Shown here piece by piece: positions 1 through 10,880 of a DNA stretch of 64,000 bases. How positions within the stretch are numbered: position 1 is the first letter of the stretch; every line of letters starts with the position of its first letter. Origin of the DNA: Glycomyces albidus (GTDB lineage Bacteria > Actinomycetota > Actinomycetes > Mycobacteriales > Micromonosporaceae). Where the stretch lies: positions 1 to 64,000 of the forward strand of contig NZ_WIAO01000011.1 of the NCBI RefSeq assembly GCF_009451885.1, written 5' to 3'. The notes beneath the pieces are model-generated. The model did not search any database and was not told where the DNA came from. It saw nothing but the letters and a program-made list of their open reading frames with translations. A program made the translations under genes and the position numbers.

Positions 1-2
1 CG

Positions 3-1811
3 CCCCAGCGGCGCCCCGGCTCGCGCCGGGGCGCGGCCGGGCCGGTCGCCGTCAAGCCGCTCCCGAAGCTGCCGCGCCTGGGCAATCCGCGGCGGCGCCT
101 GCGCATGGCCGCGGCGTTCGTGATGATCCTCCTGGTCGTCTCGGGGACGCGGCTCATCCAGCTCCAGGTCACCGATTCGGCGGCGTACGCGGCCGAGGCG
201 CTGAACCAGCGCCTCACCACCGAGCCGCTGCCGGCCGAGCGCGGGGCGATCCTCGACCGCAACGGGAACCGCCTCGCCTACTCGATCGAGGCGAACTACA
301 TCGCGGTCGACCCGGTCATGGTCAAGGGCGATCCGGGCGAGCTCGCCGCGAAGCTGGCGACGCTGCTGGGCCGCAGGGCCTCGGAGCTGGAGCCGCTGAT
401 CGCCACCACGGCGACCCCGCAGGGCGACCCGATCCGCTTCGCGTACCTCCAGCGCGGCGTCGACCTCGCGATCGGCGACCAGGTCCGCGAGCTCGAGGAC
501 CCGGGCCTGATCATCGGCGACGACGAGCGCCGGGTGGTGCCCGGCCACGACCTCGCCGCGAACGTCATCGGCTTCACCGGCGGCGACGACGGCGAGGGCC
601 TCGGCGGCCTGGAGGCCGCGTACAACGAGTGGCTGACGGGCGAGGACGGCGAGGTCTCGTACGAGCGCAGCCAGTCCGGCCAGCCGATCCCCGGCGCGTT
701 CTACCGCGAGGAGGAGGCCGTGCCGGGCAACGACATCCAGCTCACGATCGACGCCGACCTCCAGTTCAACGTGCAGAGCATCCTCGAGGAGACGGTGCAG
801 GAGCACGACGCGGAGTTCGGGTCGGCGATGGTGATGGACGTCGACTCCGGCGAGATGCTCGCGATGGCCTCGACCCCGACCTACGACGCGGCCAACCCGT
901 TCGACGTCGAGAGCGACGAGGTCTACCGCGACTACGGCACACAGGCCACAGTGGACCCCGGTTCGATCCACAAGGCGATCGTGTTCGCCGCGGCCCTCGA
1001 GGAGGGCTGCATCGAGCCCGACGGCACCATGCACGTCGAGCAGTCGATCAACAAGGGCGGCACCTGGTACGAGGACGGCTACCCGCACGGCGACGCGGTG
1101 CTGAGCCTGGCCGGGATCATCGCGCAGTCCTCGAACGTCGGCACCATCCAGCTCGCCGACTGCGTCGGCAAGGAGAAGCTGTACGAGTACCAGCTCGCGT
1201 TCGGGCTCGGCGAGCCGACGGGCGTCGGCGTCTCGGGTGAGGCCGCGGGCCTGCTCCAGCCGCCGGAGCTGTGGTCGGGCACCTCCGAGGGCTCCGTCCC
1301 GATCGGCCACGAGGGCACGGCCACGATCATCCAGATGGCCGCCCTGTACGCGGCGATCGCGAACGACGGCGTCTACGTGCAGCCGACGCTCATCGACCAC
1401 CTCGTCAACGCCGACGGCACGGTCGAGGAGGAGGACGAGCCCGAGACCCACCGGGTCATCTCGGCAGAGACGGCCCAGGACCTCCAGTACCTGCTCCAGG
1501 CGCCCATCGCGGCCGAGACGGGCACGGGGCGCAACGCCGAGCTCGAGAACTACCACCTGGCCGGGAAGACCGGCACGGGCAGCCTGGTCGTCGACGGCGA
1601 GTACGCCCCGGGCAACGTGACCTCGTTCGTGGGCTTCGCCCCGGCCGAGGACCCGCAGTTCGTGGTGGCCGTGAGCGTCTACGTCCCCGGCGGGGGCGGC
1701 GGCGGCTCGACCACCGGGGAGGCGTTCAAGGAGATCAACGAGTTCGCCTTGGGCTACTTCGGGGTTCGCCCCGCGACCGAGCCTGCGCCCGTGTTCGACG
1801 TGTGGGGATAG
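3..1811 (+). CDS. Class B penicillin-binding protein, FtsI-like (5' end outside window)
   Basis: Transpeptidase that cross-links peptidoglycan at the membrane, probably in septal wall synthesis. The frame is open back to the window edge and the residues before the first ATG (position 105) read as a basic cytoplasmic stretch (PRLGNPRRRLR) typical of FtsI, so the true start is probably upstream. A single membrane anchor (AAAFVMILLVV) is followed by the dimerisation region beginning ERGAILDRNG. The transpeptidase domain has all three active-site motifs: SIHK (SxxK, near 960-975), SSN (near 1130) and KTGTG (near 1566-1580). There are no PASTA repeats. In most relatives ftsI sits in the dcw cluster before murE; here a PAC2 gene and typA follow, so either the cluster is split or this is a second class B PBP. 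Family is certain; the exact paralogue is not. Confidence 0.85.
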   Translation, partial: PQRRPGSRRGAAGPVAVKPLPKLPRLGNPRRRLRMAAAFVMILLVVSGTRLIQLQVTDSAAYAAEALNQRLTTEPLPAERGAILDRNGNRLAYSIEANYIAVDPVMVKGDPGELAAKLATLLGRRASELEPLIATTATPQGDPIRFAYLQRGVDLAIGDQVRELEDPGLIIGDDERRVVPGHDLAANVIGFTGGDDGEGLGGLEAAYNEWLTGEDGEVSYERSQSGQPIPGAFYREEEAVPGNDIQLTIDADLQFNVQSILEETVQEHDAEFGSAMVMDVDSGEMLAMASTPTYDAANPFDVESDEVYRDYGTQATVDPGSIHKAIVFAAALEEGCIEPDGTMHVEQSINKGGTWYEDGYPHGDAVLSLAGIIAQSSNVGTIQLADCVGKEKLYEYQLAFGLGEPTGVGVSGEAAGLLQPPELWSGTSEGSVPIGHEGTATIIQMAALYAAIANDGVYVQPTLIDHLVNADGTVEEEDEPETHRVISAETAQDLQYLLQAPIAAETGTGRNAELENYHLAGKTGTGSLVVDGEYAPGNVTSFVGFAPAEDPQFVVAVSVYVPGGGGGGSTTGEAFKEINEFALGYFGVRPATEPAPVFDVWG

Positions 1812-1898
1812 CCATCGTCAGAAGTCTCCCCGAGGGGAATCGGGGCTCTGCCCCTGGCGTTAGCATCGAAGGCGTCAAGGAAGAAGGAGCCGATTGTT

Positions 1899-2813
1899 TT
1901 GAACGATGACCCTTGGGCACTGTGTGAAGTCCTCGCCGAGCCTCCCGAGGCCCGGGGAGCGGTCCTGCTGCACTTCCTCGACGGGTTCATGGACGCGGGT
2001 CAGGCGGGCCGAGGCGTCGTCGACCACCTGTTCAAGACCCTTGAGCACACGCCGGTCGCGTCCTTCGACGTGGACCAGCTCATCGACTACCGCTCCCGTC
2101 GGCCGAACCTGACCTTCTCGATCGACCGCTGGTCCGACTTCGAGGCGCCGCAGCTCGTCGTGTACCTCATGCGCGACGCCTCCGACCGGCCGTTCCTGCT
2201 CATGACCGGGCCCGAGCCCGATTTCGCGTGGGAGCGGTTCGTGGACTCGGTCGAGGACCTCATCGAGCACTGGAACGTGCCGCTGACTCTGGGCTTCCAG
2301 GGCATCCCCATGGGCGTCCCGCACACGCGGGCGCTCGGCATGACCGTGCACGCGACCCGCCCCGAACTCGTCTTCGACAACCGCCCCGTGTTCAACGAGG
2401 TCACGGTCCCCGGCAACGCCGCCGGCCTGCTGGAGTACCGCCTCGGCGAGTCCGGCCGGGACGCGATCGGGCTGTCGGTGCACGTGCCGCACTACGTCAT
2501 GCAGATGACCTACCCGGCCGCCACGATGCGCCTCCTGGAGGGGATCCGCGAGGCCACCGGGCTCGACCTGCCCGCCGACGAGGACCTGGAACTCGAACGC
2601 GCCCAAGTGGATTCGGACATCGCCGAGCAGGTGGCCGAGTCCGAGGAGGTCGCCGACGTGGTGAAGACCCTCGAGGACCAGTACGACTCGTTCACCGAGG
2701 CCGCCGACGCCGACGAGATGCTCCAGGAGGGCCGCATCCCGACCGCCGACGAGCTCGGCGCGGCGTTCGAGCACTTCCTCGCCGAGCGCCAGCGAGGTGA
2801 GGACGACAAGTAG
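1899..2813 (+). CDS. PAC2 family protein
   Basis: Member of the actinobacterial PAC2 (proteasome assembly chaperone-like) family of about 300 residues; the bacterial role is not established. Visible family features are the N-terminal segment rich in DGFMDAG, the core LTGFQGIPMGVPHTR-like stretch (here beginning LGFQGIPMGV) and the HVPHYV motif, with an acidic helical C-terminus. Start is TTG at 1899, preceded by a strong purine-rich ribosome site (GGAAGAAGGAG, about 1879-1889). The gene is monocistronic: a terminator follows and typA converges on it. Its last codons are part of a 39-bp tandem duplication that runs past the stop. Confidence 0.82.
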   Translation: MNDDPWALCEVLAEPPEARGAVLLHFLDGFMDAGQAGRGVVDHLFKTLEHTPVASFDVDQLIDYRSRRPNLTFSIDRWSDFEAPQLVVYLMRDASDRPFLLMTGPEPDFAWERFVDSVEDLIEHWNVPLTLGFQGIPMGVPHTRALGMTVHATRPELVFDNRPVFNEVTVPGNAAGLLEYRLGESGRDAIGLSVHVPHYVMQMTYPAATMRLLEGIREATGLDLPADEDLELERAQVDSDIAEQVAESEEVADVVKTLEDQYDSFTEAADADEMLQEGRIPTADELGAAFEHFLAERQRGEDDK

Positions 2814-2884
2814 GGCCTCGCCGAGCGCCGGCAAGGCGAGGACGACAAGTAGGGCCTCGCCGAGCGCCGGCAAGGCGCGGACGA
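2777..2884. repeat. 39-bp tandem repeat, 2.8 copies, over the end of the PAC2 gene
   Basis: The segment starting CCTCGCCGAGCGCC occurs at 2777, 2816 and 2855, an exact 39-bp period. The first copy encodes the last residues and stop codon of the PAC2 protein; copies two and three lie beyond the stop and are nearly identical to each other (GCCGGCAAGGCG against GCCAGCGAGGTG in copy one). Because 39 is a multiple of three and each full copy contains the TAG, the duplication does not change the protein. It looks like recent slippage. Confidence 0.9.
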
Positions 2885-2900
2885 AACCGCCGAAACGGAA

Positions 2901-2931
2901 AGCGGGCCCGACCGGGAAGGTCGGGCCCGCT
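2901..2931. terminator. Bidirectional hairpin between the PAC2 gene and typA
   Basis: Perfect 13-bp stem (AGCGGGCCCGACC, 2901-2913, with its complement 2919-2931) around a GGGAA loop, placed between two convergent genes. No long U-tract, as is common in high-GC actinobacteria. Confidence 0.8.
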
Positions 2932-2943
2932 CCGCGTCTGCGG

Positions 2944-4827
<1,884 letters not shown>

Positions 4828-4925
4828 TGTCGCCTAGTGAGCCGGTCCACCTGGCGTCAACCCAGGTGATCGCGGACACCCCGACTGGGCGACTCTTCGA
4901 GAGGCTTGCTCACATTGACCCTTTC

Positions 4926-4962
4926 GCTGACGGATCGTCCCCGCCTTCATACACTGCGCTCT
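4926..4962 (+). promoter_or_regulatory. Promoter of a probably leaderless mRNA (secreted glucosaminidase)
   Basis: A -10 element TACACT at 4950-4955 lies 7 nt before the ATG at 4963, and GCTGAC at 4926-4931 is a possible -35 with 18-bp spacing. No ribosome binding site precedes the ATG, so transcription probably starts at or next to the start codon. Confidence 0.55.
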
Positions 4963-6057
4963 ATGGGCGTATTCCATATATCCATCCGATTCGTTATGGT
5001 TCTCGCGCTCGCCGGCGGGGCGATCCTCGCCGGCGGGCTCCCCGCCTACGCCAAGATCACAGGCGCGTTCGTCTCGACCGCGTCCGGCCCGGTCAACGTG
5101 CGCTCGGGGCCGGCCACCGACCAGAAGACCGTCGGGACGCTCGAGAAGGGCGCCAACCCCGAGGTCTTCTGCAAGGCCCGCGGCGAGCGCATCGACGGCC
5201 ACGTGCGCACCTCCTCCACGTGGCTGCGCATCGGCAAGGCCCGCTGGGTCTCCAACGCCTACATCGCCTGGTCGCCCTCGCAGGACGTCCCGTGGTGCTC
5301 GGCCGCGACCCAGGCCCCCACGATCTCGACCGTCGCCACCGACGGCGGCGAGCTCAACGTGCGCGCCGCCGCCTCCTCGACCGCCGGGCGCCGCGGCGGC
5401 CTCGCCGACGGCAGCGGCGTCCTCGTCCAGTGCCAGGTCTGGGGCCAGCAGGTCGACGGCACCGCCGGCAGATCCGGCGTCTGGTACAAGGTCGGCGACA
5501 AGCGCTACGTCAGCGCCGCCTACATCGAATGGAGCGCCGGCCTGCCCTGGCTGGGCTGGTGCGGCCAGGACCCGCCCTCGGTCCCGCGCGGCGGCCAGCA
5601 GGGCTTCATCACCGCCCACGCGCCCGCCGCCCAGGCGAGCGACCGCGACACCGGCGTCCCCGCCTCCGTCACGCTCGCCCAGGCGATCCTCGAGACCGGC
5701 TGGGGCAAGGGCGCCCTCGCCCGCGAGGACCACAACCTGTTCGGCATGAAGTGCTTCGGCTCGCCCGGCGACCACGCCATCGGCTGCCGCGACTACGCGA
5801 CCTTCGAGTGCAGCCCGACCGCCGGCTGCTTCGACATCGACGCGACCTTCCGCGCCTACGCCTCGGTCGAGGACTCCTTCCGCGACCACGGCGACCTGCT
5901 GTCGACCCGGTCCCGGTACGCCACCGCGATGACCCACGCCGACGACCCGAAGCGCTTCGCCCGCGAAGTCCACAAGGCCGGCTACGCCACCGACCCGGCA
6001 TACGCGGACAAGCTCATCGGGATCATGGACGACTACGACCTCTACCGGTTCGACTGA
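4963..6057 (+). CDS. Secreted SH3-domain / glucosaminidase (GH73-like) cell-wall hydrolase
   Basis: Predicted exported peptidoglycan hydrolase of 364 residues. A signal peptide (VMVLALAGGAILAGG, cleavage near PAYA-KIT) is followed by two bacterial SH3 repeats, each with the NVRSGP or NVRAAA signature and paired cysteines, then a FlgJ-like N-acetylglucosaminidase domain with the typical PASVTLAQAILETGWGKG stretch (the Glu in AILETGWG is the catalytic position) and HNLFGMKC. Start is placed at 4963, because the in-frame upstream extension has no ribosome site and would bury the signal peptide. The SH3-glucosaminidase layout resembles GsmA of Actinoplanes, which separates sporangiospores, so a role in spore or hyphal wall separation is an inference. 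The gene stands alone between typA and uvrA. Confidence 0.82.
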   Translation: MGVFHISIRFVMVLALAGGAILAGGLPAYAKITGAFVSTASGPVNVRSGPATDQKTVGTLEKGANPEVFCKARGERIDGHVRTSSTWLRIGKARWVSNAYIAWSPSQDVPWCSAATQAPTISTVATDGGELNVRAAASSTAGRRGGLADGSGVLVQCQVWGQQVDGTAGRSGVWYKVGDKRYVSAAYIEWSAGLPWLGWCGQDPPSVPRGGQQGFITAHAPAAQASDRDTGVPASVTLAQAILETGWGKGALAREDHNLFGMKCFGSPGDHAIGCRDYATFECSPTAGCFDIDATFRAYASVEDSFRDHGDLLSTRSRYATAMTHADDPKRFAREVHKAGYATDPAYADKLIGIMDDYDLYRFD

Positions 6058-6279
6058 GCGGACGCACCGAGGACGGGCCGGGCCCGCCGACACGCGGCAC
6101 CCGTCGGCGCCCGGGCCTCCGGGCCCGCGCCTCCACCCGATGAAGGATGAGTGAAAGCTCACAGTCGGGGCGGAATCCGCAGCTCCGGGCGAGGTAACCT
6201 CGACACGCGGCCCGTCGTCGGCGCGAACTCCGGCGCTCTCTCGAACAGCGGGCCTCCCAGAACTGTCGGACCCGAACGT

Positions 6280-6291
6280 TAGATTCCCAAC
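6280..6291 (+). promoter_or_regulatory. -10 element directly before uvrA, leaderless transcript likely
   Basis: TAGATT at 6280-6285 ends 6 nt before the GTG start at 6292. No Shine-Dalgarno sequence lies between. No convincing -35 and no LexA box (CGAAC-N4-GTTCG) was found in the 230 bp upstream. Confidence 0.45.
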
Positions 6292-9261
6292 GTGGCCAAC
6301 GAGCACCTTCTGACCGAACCGAAACCGCATTCAGAGTCTGATCGACACGCGTCAGGCACCATCGTCGTCCGCGGCGCGCGCGAGCACAACCTCAAGGACA
6401 TCGACCTCGACCTGCCGCGCGACTCCCTGATCGTCTTCACCGGCCTCTCCGGCTCGGGGAAGTCCTCCCTCGCGTTCGACACGATCTTCGCGGAAGGCCA
6501 GCGCCGCTACGTCGAATCGCTCTCGGCCTACGCCCGCCAGTTCCTCGGCCAGATGGACAAGCCCGACGTCGACTTCATCGAGGGCCTCTCGCCCGCGGTC
6601 TCGATCGACCAGAAGTCGACCTCGCGCAACCCGCGCTCGACCGTCGGCACCATCACTGAGATCTACGACTACCTGCGGCTCCTGTACGCCCGGGTCGGCG
6701 TCCCGCACTGCCCGCAGTGCGGCGAGGAGATCGGCCGCCAGTCGCCGCAGCAGATCACCGACCAGATCATGGCCCTGCCCGAGGGCACCCGGTTCCAGGT
6801 CCTCGCCCCCGTGGTCCGCAAGCGCAAGGGCGAGTTCGTCGACCTGTTCGCCGACCTCCAGCAGCAGGGCTACGCGCGCGCCCGCGTCGACGGCGAGGTG
6901 TACGCCCTCACCGACGCGCCCAAGCTCAAGAAGCAGGAGAAGCACGACATCGACGTGGTCATCGACCGCCTCGTCGTGAAGCCCTCCTCGATCCAGCGCG
7001 TCACCGACTCGGTCGAGTCGGCGCTCGGCCTCGCCGACGGCGTCGTCGAACTCGACTTCGTCGACGTCCCCGAAGGCGACCCGGCCCGCACCCGCCGGTT
7101 CTCCGAGAAGCTCGCGTGCCCCAACGACCACCCGCTCCAGCTCGACGAGCTCGAGCCGCGCACGTTCTCGTTCAACGCGCCCTTCGGCGCGTGCCCGGTC
7201 TGCCACGGCCTCGGCGTCCGCAAGGAGGTCGACCCGGAACTGGTCATCCGCGACCAGGAGGCCACCATCCGGGCCGGCGCGCTCGCACCCTGGTCCTCGG
7301 TCGGCATGGGCGACTACTTCCTGTTCCAGATCATCGCGCTCGGCGAGGCCGTCGGCTTCGACGTCGACACGCCCTGGGCCGACCTGCCGAGCCGCGCCCA
7401 GAAGGCCGTCCTCTACGGCTACGACGAGACCCTCCAGGTCGCCTACCGCAACAAGCGCGGCCAGCGCCGCTCCTACGAGACCCGCTTCGAAGGCGTGGTC
7501 CCGTGGGTCGAGCGGCGCCACCACGAGACCGACTCCGAATGGACCCGCGAGAAGTACGAGCAGTTCATGCGGGAGATCCCGTGCTCGACGTGCGAGGGCA
7601 CCCGCCTCAAGCCGGAGGTCCTGGCGGTCACGGTCGAGGGCCTGTCGATCCACGAGGTCTGCACCCTGTCGATCCACGAGTGCTCCGCGTTCTTCAACGC
7701 GCTCAAGCTCTCCGACCGCGACACCATGATCGCCGCGCCGATCGTCAAGGAGGTCACGGCCCGCCTCCAGTTCCTGCTCGACGTCGGCCTCGACTACCTG
7801 ACGCTCGCGCGCGCCGCCGGCAGCCTCTCGGGCGGCGAGGCCCAGCGCATCCGGCTCGCCACGCAGATCGGCGCGGGCCTGGTGGGCGTCCTGTACGTCC
7901 TCGACGAGCCCTCGATCGGGCTGCACCAGCGGGACAACAACCGGCTCATCGCCACCCTGGAGCGCCTGCGCGACCTGGGGAACACGCTCATCGTCGTCGA
8001 GCACGACGAGGACACCATCCGGGTCGCCGACCACATCGTCGACATCGGCCCGGGCGCCGGCGAGCACGGCGGCGCGGTCATCTACTCCGGGCCCGTCTCG
8101 GGCCTGACGGAGGCCGAAGGCTCCATCACCGGCGACTACGTCTCGGGCCGGCGCCACATCCCGGTCCCCGAGCAGCGCCGCAAGCTCGAACCGGGCCGCG
8201 AACTGGTCGTCAAGGGCGCCCGGGAGAACAACCTCAAGGGCATCGACGTCACGTTCCCGATGGGCTGCATGGTCTCCGTGACCGGCGTGTCCGGCTCCGG
8301 CAAGTCCACGCTCGTCAACGAGATCCTGTACAACACGCTCGCCTCGGAGATCAACGGCGCCAAGCTGGTCGCCGGCAAGCACCGCACGATCACCGGCCTC
8401 GACGGGGTCGACAAGGTCGTCGGCGTCGACCAGTCCCCGATCGGGCGCACGCCGCGCTCGAACCCGGCGACGTACACGGGCGTGTTCGACAAGGTCCGCA
8501 AACTCTTCGCGGGCACGCCGGAGGCGAAGGTCCGCGGCTGGGGCCCGGGCCGGTTCTCCTTCAACGTCAAGGGCGGCCGCTGCGAGGCGTGCGGCGGCGA
8601 CGGCACCCTGAAGATCGAGATGAACTTCCTGCCGGACGTGTACGTCCCGTGCGAGGAGTGCGGCGGAGCCCGCTACAACCGCGACACGCTCAAGGTCCAC
8701 TACCGCGGCAAGACGATCTCCGACGTGCTCGACATGCCGATCGAGGAGGCCGCGGGGTTCTTCGAGCCGATCCAGTCGATCCACCGGCACCTGAAGACCC
8801 TGGTCGACGTCGGCCTCGGCTACGTGCGGCTCGGCCAGCCCGCCCCGACCCTGTCGGGCGGCGAGGCGCAGCGCGTGAAGCTCGCTTCGGAGCTGCAGAA
8901 GCGCTCGACCGGCAAGACCGTGTACATCCTCGACGAGCCGACCACCGGCCTGCACTTCGAGGACGTGCGCAAGCTCCTCGGGGTCCTGGACGGCCTGGTG
9001 GACAAGGGCAACACGGTGATCACCATCGAGCACAACCTCGAAGTGATCAAGTGCTCCGACTGGGTCATCGACCTCGGGCCGGAAGGCGGTGACAAGGGCG
9101 GCACCCTCGTCGCCGCCGGCACGCCCGAGGAGATCGCCGCCATCGCCGCGAGCCACACCGGCCACTACCTCCGCCCGCTCCTGGGCCTGGACGGCAAGGG
9201 CAACGGCGACGGCCCGGCCGCGAAGCGAGCCCGCTCGGGCAACGGCCGCACCAGGAAGTAG
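6292..9261 (+). CDS. uvrA: Excinuclease ABC subunit A
   Basis: Damage-recognition ATPase of nucleotide excision repair; dimer that loads UvrB on DNA lesions. The 989 residues include two ABC modules: Walker [10 protein letters not shown] near residue 52 and GVSGSGKST near residue 665, with ABC signatures LSGGEAQRI and LSGGEAQRV. Zinc-binding cysteine sets are visible at [15 protein letters not shown] / CSTCEGT and CEACGGDGT / CEECGG. The GTG at 6292 is the start, with a -10 box 6 nt upstream rather than a ribosome site. The C-terminal tail ([12 protein letters not shown]) is basic and probably disordered. A strong terminator and a repeat array follow. Confidence 0.97.
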   Translation: MANEHLLTEPKPHSESDRHASGTIVVRGAREHNLKDIDLDLPRDSLIVFTGLSGSGKSSLAFDTIFAEGQRRYVESLSAYARQFLGQMDKPDVDFIEGLSPAVSIDQKSTSRNPRSTVGTITEIYDYLRLLYARVGVPHCPQCGEEIGRQSPQQITDQIMALPEGTRFQVLAPVVRKRKGEFVDLFADLQQQGYARARVDGEVYALTDAPKLKKQEKHDIDVVIDRLVVKPSSIQRVTDSVESALGLADGVVELDFVDVPEGDPARTRRFSEKLACPNDHPLQLDELEPRTFSFNAPFGACPVCHGLGVRKEVDPELVIRDQEATIRAGALAPWSSVGMGDYFLFQIIALGEAVGFDVDTPWADLPSRAQKAVLYGYDETLQVAYRNKRGQRRSYETRFEGVVPWVERRHHETDSEWTREKYEQFMREIPCSTCEGTRLKPEVLAVTVEGLSIHEVCTLSIHECSAFFNALKLSDRDTMIAAPIVKEVTARLQFLLDVGLDYLTLARAAGSLSGGEAQRIRLATQIGAGLVGVLYVLDEPSIGLHQRDNNRLIATLERLRDLGNTLIVVEHDEDTIRVADHIVDIGPGAGEHGGAVIYSGPVSGLTEAEGSITGDYVSGRRHIPVPEQRRKLEPGRELVVKGARENNLKGIDVTFPMGCMVSVTGVSGSGKSTLVNEILYNTLASEINGAKLVAGKHRTITGLDGVDKVVGVDQSPIGRTPRSNPATYTGVFDKVRKLFAGTPEAKVRGWGPGRFSFNVKGGRCEACGGDGTLKIEMNFLPDVYVPCEECGGARYNRDTLKVHYRGKTISDVLDMPIEEAAGFFEPIQSIHRHLKTLVDVGLGYVRLGQPAPTLSGGEAQRVKLASELQKRSTGKTVYILDEPTTGLHFEDVRKLLGVLDGLVDKGNTVITIEHNLEVIKCSDWVIDLGPEGGDKGGTLVAAGTPEEIAAIAASHTGHYLRPLLGLDGKGNGDGPAAKRARSGNGRTRK

Positions 9262-9267
9262 CGAATC

Positions 9268-9315
9268 CGCGAACAGCGGCGGCGAGCCGAATCGGCCGCG
9301 CCGCCGCTGTTCGCG
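9268..9315 (+). terminator. Terminator after uvrA
   Basis: Perfect 15-bp stem CGCGAACAGCGGCGG (9268-9282) with its complement at 9301-9315, 18-nt loop, beginning 7 bp past the uvrA stop. Confidence 0.75.
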
Positions 9316-9332
9316 CGCCGGCGAGCCGACCT

Positions 9333-9585
9333 GGATCACGAGGCCGGGCGTGTCGGTTCGCGATCGCCTCCGGCTGCAACGATGCCATGAGGGTCTGATA
9401 CCCGTTGGGTCGCAGCCGGATCGCGAGGTCGGGTGTGTCGGGTTCGAGTCGCCCCCGCTTTCAACGATGCCATAGGGGTCCGACACCGTTGCGCGGCAAG
9501 CGGATCGCGAGGTCGGGTGTGTCGGTTTCCGGCCGCCCCGGCTTCGATGGTGCCCTGAGGGTGTGACAGTCGTTCTGTCGGCGTG
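9333..9585. repeat. Three imperfect tandem copies of an 84-85 bp structured repeat
   Basis: The core GGATC(A/G)CGAGG(C/T)CGGG(C/T)GTGTCGG begins at 9333, 9418 and 9502. Each unit continues through a variable block, the conserved CAACGATGCCAT(G)AGGGGT-like block and a return arm. In units one and two the flanking arms differ in sequence but remain complementary: CCGGCTGC (9370-9377) with GCAGCCGG (9412-9419), then CCGCTT (9455-9460) with AAGCGG (9498-9503); the inner CAACG/CGTTG pairing is also kept. The third unit has lost the arms. It ends in an 8-bp GTGTCGGC microsatellite (about 9577-9604). The 407 bp between uvrA and the peptidase hold nothing else recognisable. Confidence 0.8.
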
Positions 9586-9668
9586 TCGGCGTGTCGGCGT
9601 GTCGGACTTGCCGGCGACACGGGTCTCGGAATGCGGGTCGGGGCGGTTCGGGGTGCGAGCATCTGGAG

Positions 9669-10262
9669 ATGCTGTTCGCTGGGGCGGCCGTGGTCGCGTT
9701 CGTCGCCGTTCCGGGGTTGCGTCGGGCCGTGGCGGTCGCGACCGCCCGGCGGCCCGGGTGGTGGCCCGTCGCCGTGGCCGCAGTCGTTGTGTCGCTCGTG
9801 ATCGCCTGGCGCGCAACCGAAGTGCTTCATGCCGCCGCGCTCTCCGTCGTCGCCGCATCGGGTATCGCCGCCGCCTGGATCGACGCGTATGAGCGCCGCC
9901 TGCCCGATGTGCTGATCCTGCCGCTGTACCCCGTCGTCGGGGGTCTCCTCGTCGCGGCCGGCGATCCCGAGCGGCTGCTTCGCGCCGCCGTCCTCGCGGG
10001 TGTCGCGATGGGACTCTTCGGGCTCGGGTGTGTCGCGGGGCAGATGGGTTTCGGCGACGTGAAGCTCGCCGGACTGCTCGCGCTCGCCCTCGCGTGGACC
10101 GACTGGGGGACCGCCGGAGTGGCGCTCGCGGCGACCGCCGCCATCGGCGCCGGACAGGCGCTCGTTTCGATCACCTTGGGCCGCAATGACTTTCCGTACG
10201 GGCCGGCGATGCTCGCCGGAGCCGCCGCGGCTGTTGCACTCGCGCCGTTCGCGGCCGGCTGA
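9669..10262 (+). CDS. A24-family prepilin peptidase (TadV-like)
   Basis: Integral membrane aspartic peptidase that would cleave type IV or Tad/Flp prepilin leader peptides. About 197 residues with six or seven hydrophobic segments. The two catalytic aspartates are in WIDAYERRLPD and in the GFGDVKL motif. The N-terminal methylase domain of PilD-type enzymes is absent, which is typical of the short TadV/Flp form. The ATG at 9669 (MLFAGAAVV) is chosen because the upstream in-frame extension is repeat-derived and polar. No pilin or Tad cluster is in the window, so its substrate gene lies elsewhere. Confidence 0.85.
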   Translation: MLFAGAAVVAFVAVPGLRRAVAVATARRPGWWPVAVAAVVVSLVIAWRATEVLHAAALSVVAASGIAAAWIDAYERRLPDVLILPLYPVVGGLLVAAGDPERLLRAAVLAGVAMGLFGLGCVAGQMGFGDVKLAGLLALALAWTDWGTAGVALAATAAIGAGQALVSITLGRNDFPYGPAMLAGAAAAVALAPFAAG

Positions 10263-10383
10263 CCCGAGCGCAGGGCCTCGCAGAAACGTGCGAATACCTT
10301 GCGAACTATTATGAAAGTGTTTTTTGGGAAATCTCCGCCGAAATAACATGTATCTGGGGCGCTGGCCCCTAAAGTTCTAGGCG

Positions 10384-10409
10384 GTTCTGACAATCAGGAC
10401 TGATAGAAC
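10384..10409 (+). promoter_or_regulatory. Dyad upstream of the small secreted protein gene
   Basis: GTTCT (10384-10388) and AGAAC (10405-10409) enclose a perfect ATCAG-GA-CTGAT inverted repeat (10393-10404). It sits 23 bp before the ATG in an unusually AT-rich upstream region (about 10290-10380) and could be an operator or a 5'-UTR stem. Which one cannot be told from the sequence. Confidence 0.4.
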
Positions 10410-10431
10410 ACTTCAACCAAAGGGAGCCTTC

Positions 10432-10728
10432 ATGCTTCGCAAAGCACTCATGGGCGCTGCGGCCCTCGGGGCCGCGACCCTTCTCGCCGTCGGAACCGCT
10501 TCGCCGGCGATGGCGCACTCGAGCTACAACTTCGACCAGAACGACTTCGGCGGGATCAACGTCCTGTCGCAGTTCTGCGTGAACGTCAGCGACGTCAACG
10601 TGATCCAGCTGATCGACCTCCTCGCCTCCGGTGACGCTTCCTGCCAGTGGAACGACACCGACATCAACATCAAGGGCGACAAGGGCCACAAGCACGGGTA
10701 CGACCACAAGCACGGTTACGACGACTAA
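10432..10728 (+). CDS. Small secreted protein with His/Asp/Lys-rich tail, unknown function
   Basis: 98 residues, preceded by a strong ribosome site (AAAGGGAG) 7 nt before the ATG. A Sec signal peptide (KALMGAAALGAATLLAVG, cleavage after SPAMA) leaves a mature chain of about 70 residues. The mature part has a hydrophobic core with two cysteines 23 residues apart (FCVNVSDVNVIQLIDLLAS...SC) and ends with the repeat-like tail KGHKHGYDHKHGYDD. The VNV...VIxLIxLL pattern between cysteines faintly recalls chaplins, but the Gly-Asn positions that define chaplins are missing. The tail looks suited to metal binding. I do not recognise the family. Confidence 0.7.
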   Translation: MLRKALMGAAALGAATLLAVGTASPAMAHSSYNFDQNDFGGINVLSQFCVNVSDVNVIQLIDLLASGDASCQWNDTDINIKGDKGHKHGYDHKHGYDD

Positions 10729-10802
10729 GAGCGTCGGACGATCGGACGGGGCCGGCTTCCAGCGCGGCCGCCTTGTCCGACACTCCGCTTCGGAGACTTG
10801 AC

Positions 10803-10838
10803 CGAAGGGGCGGCCATCTTTCGATGGCCGCCCCTTCG
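10803..10838. terminator. Bidirectional terminator between the small secreted protein and GH9 genes
   Basis: Perfect 16-bp stem (CGAAGGGGCGGCCATC, 10803-10818, complement 10823-10838) with a TTTC loop between convergent genes. Confidence 0.85.
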
Positions 10839-10880
10839 CCGTCCCCGGGCTCACCCTTCCCGGTCGCGGACGCGGTAACG

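Noticed and set aside
6058-6291. LexA/SOS box before uvrA
   Set aside because: Half-sites CGAAC occur, but no CGAAC-N4-GTTCG palindrome is present.
9333-9585. CRISPR-like array
   Set aside because: Units are 84-85 bp with diverged, structured interiors; there are no short exact repeats with unique spacers and no cas genes.
9591-9668. Longer N-terminus for the prepilin peptidase
   Set aside because: The extension is Cys/Arg-rich, derived from the GTGTCGGC microsatellite, and puts a polar stretch before the first membrane helix.
10432-10728. Calling the small secreted protein a chaplin
   Set aside because: The defining Gly-Asn pattern and cysteine spacing of chaplins are absent.
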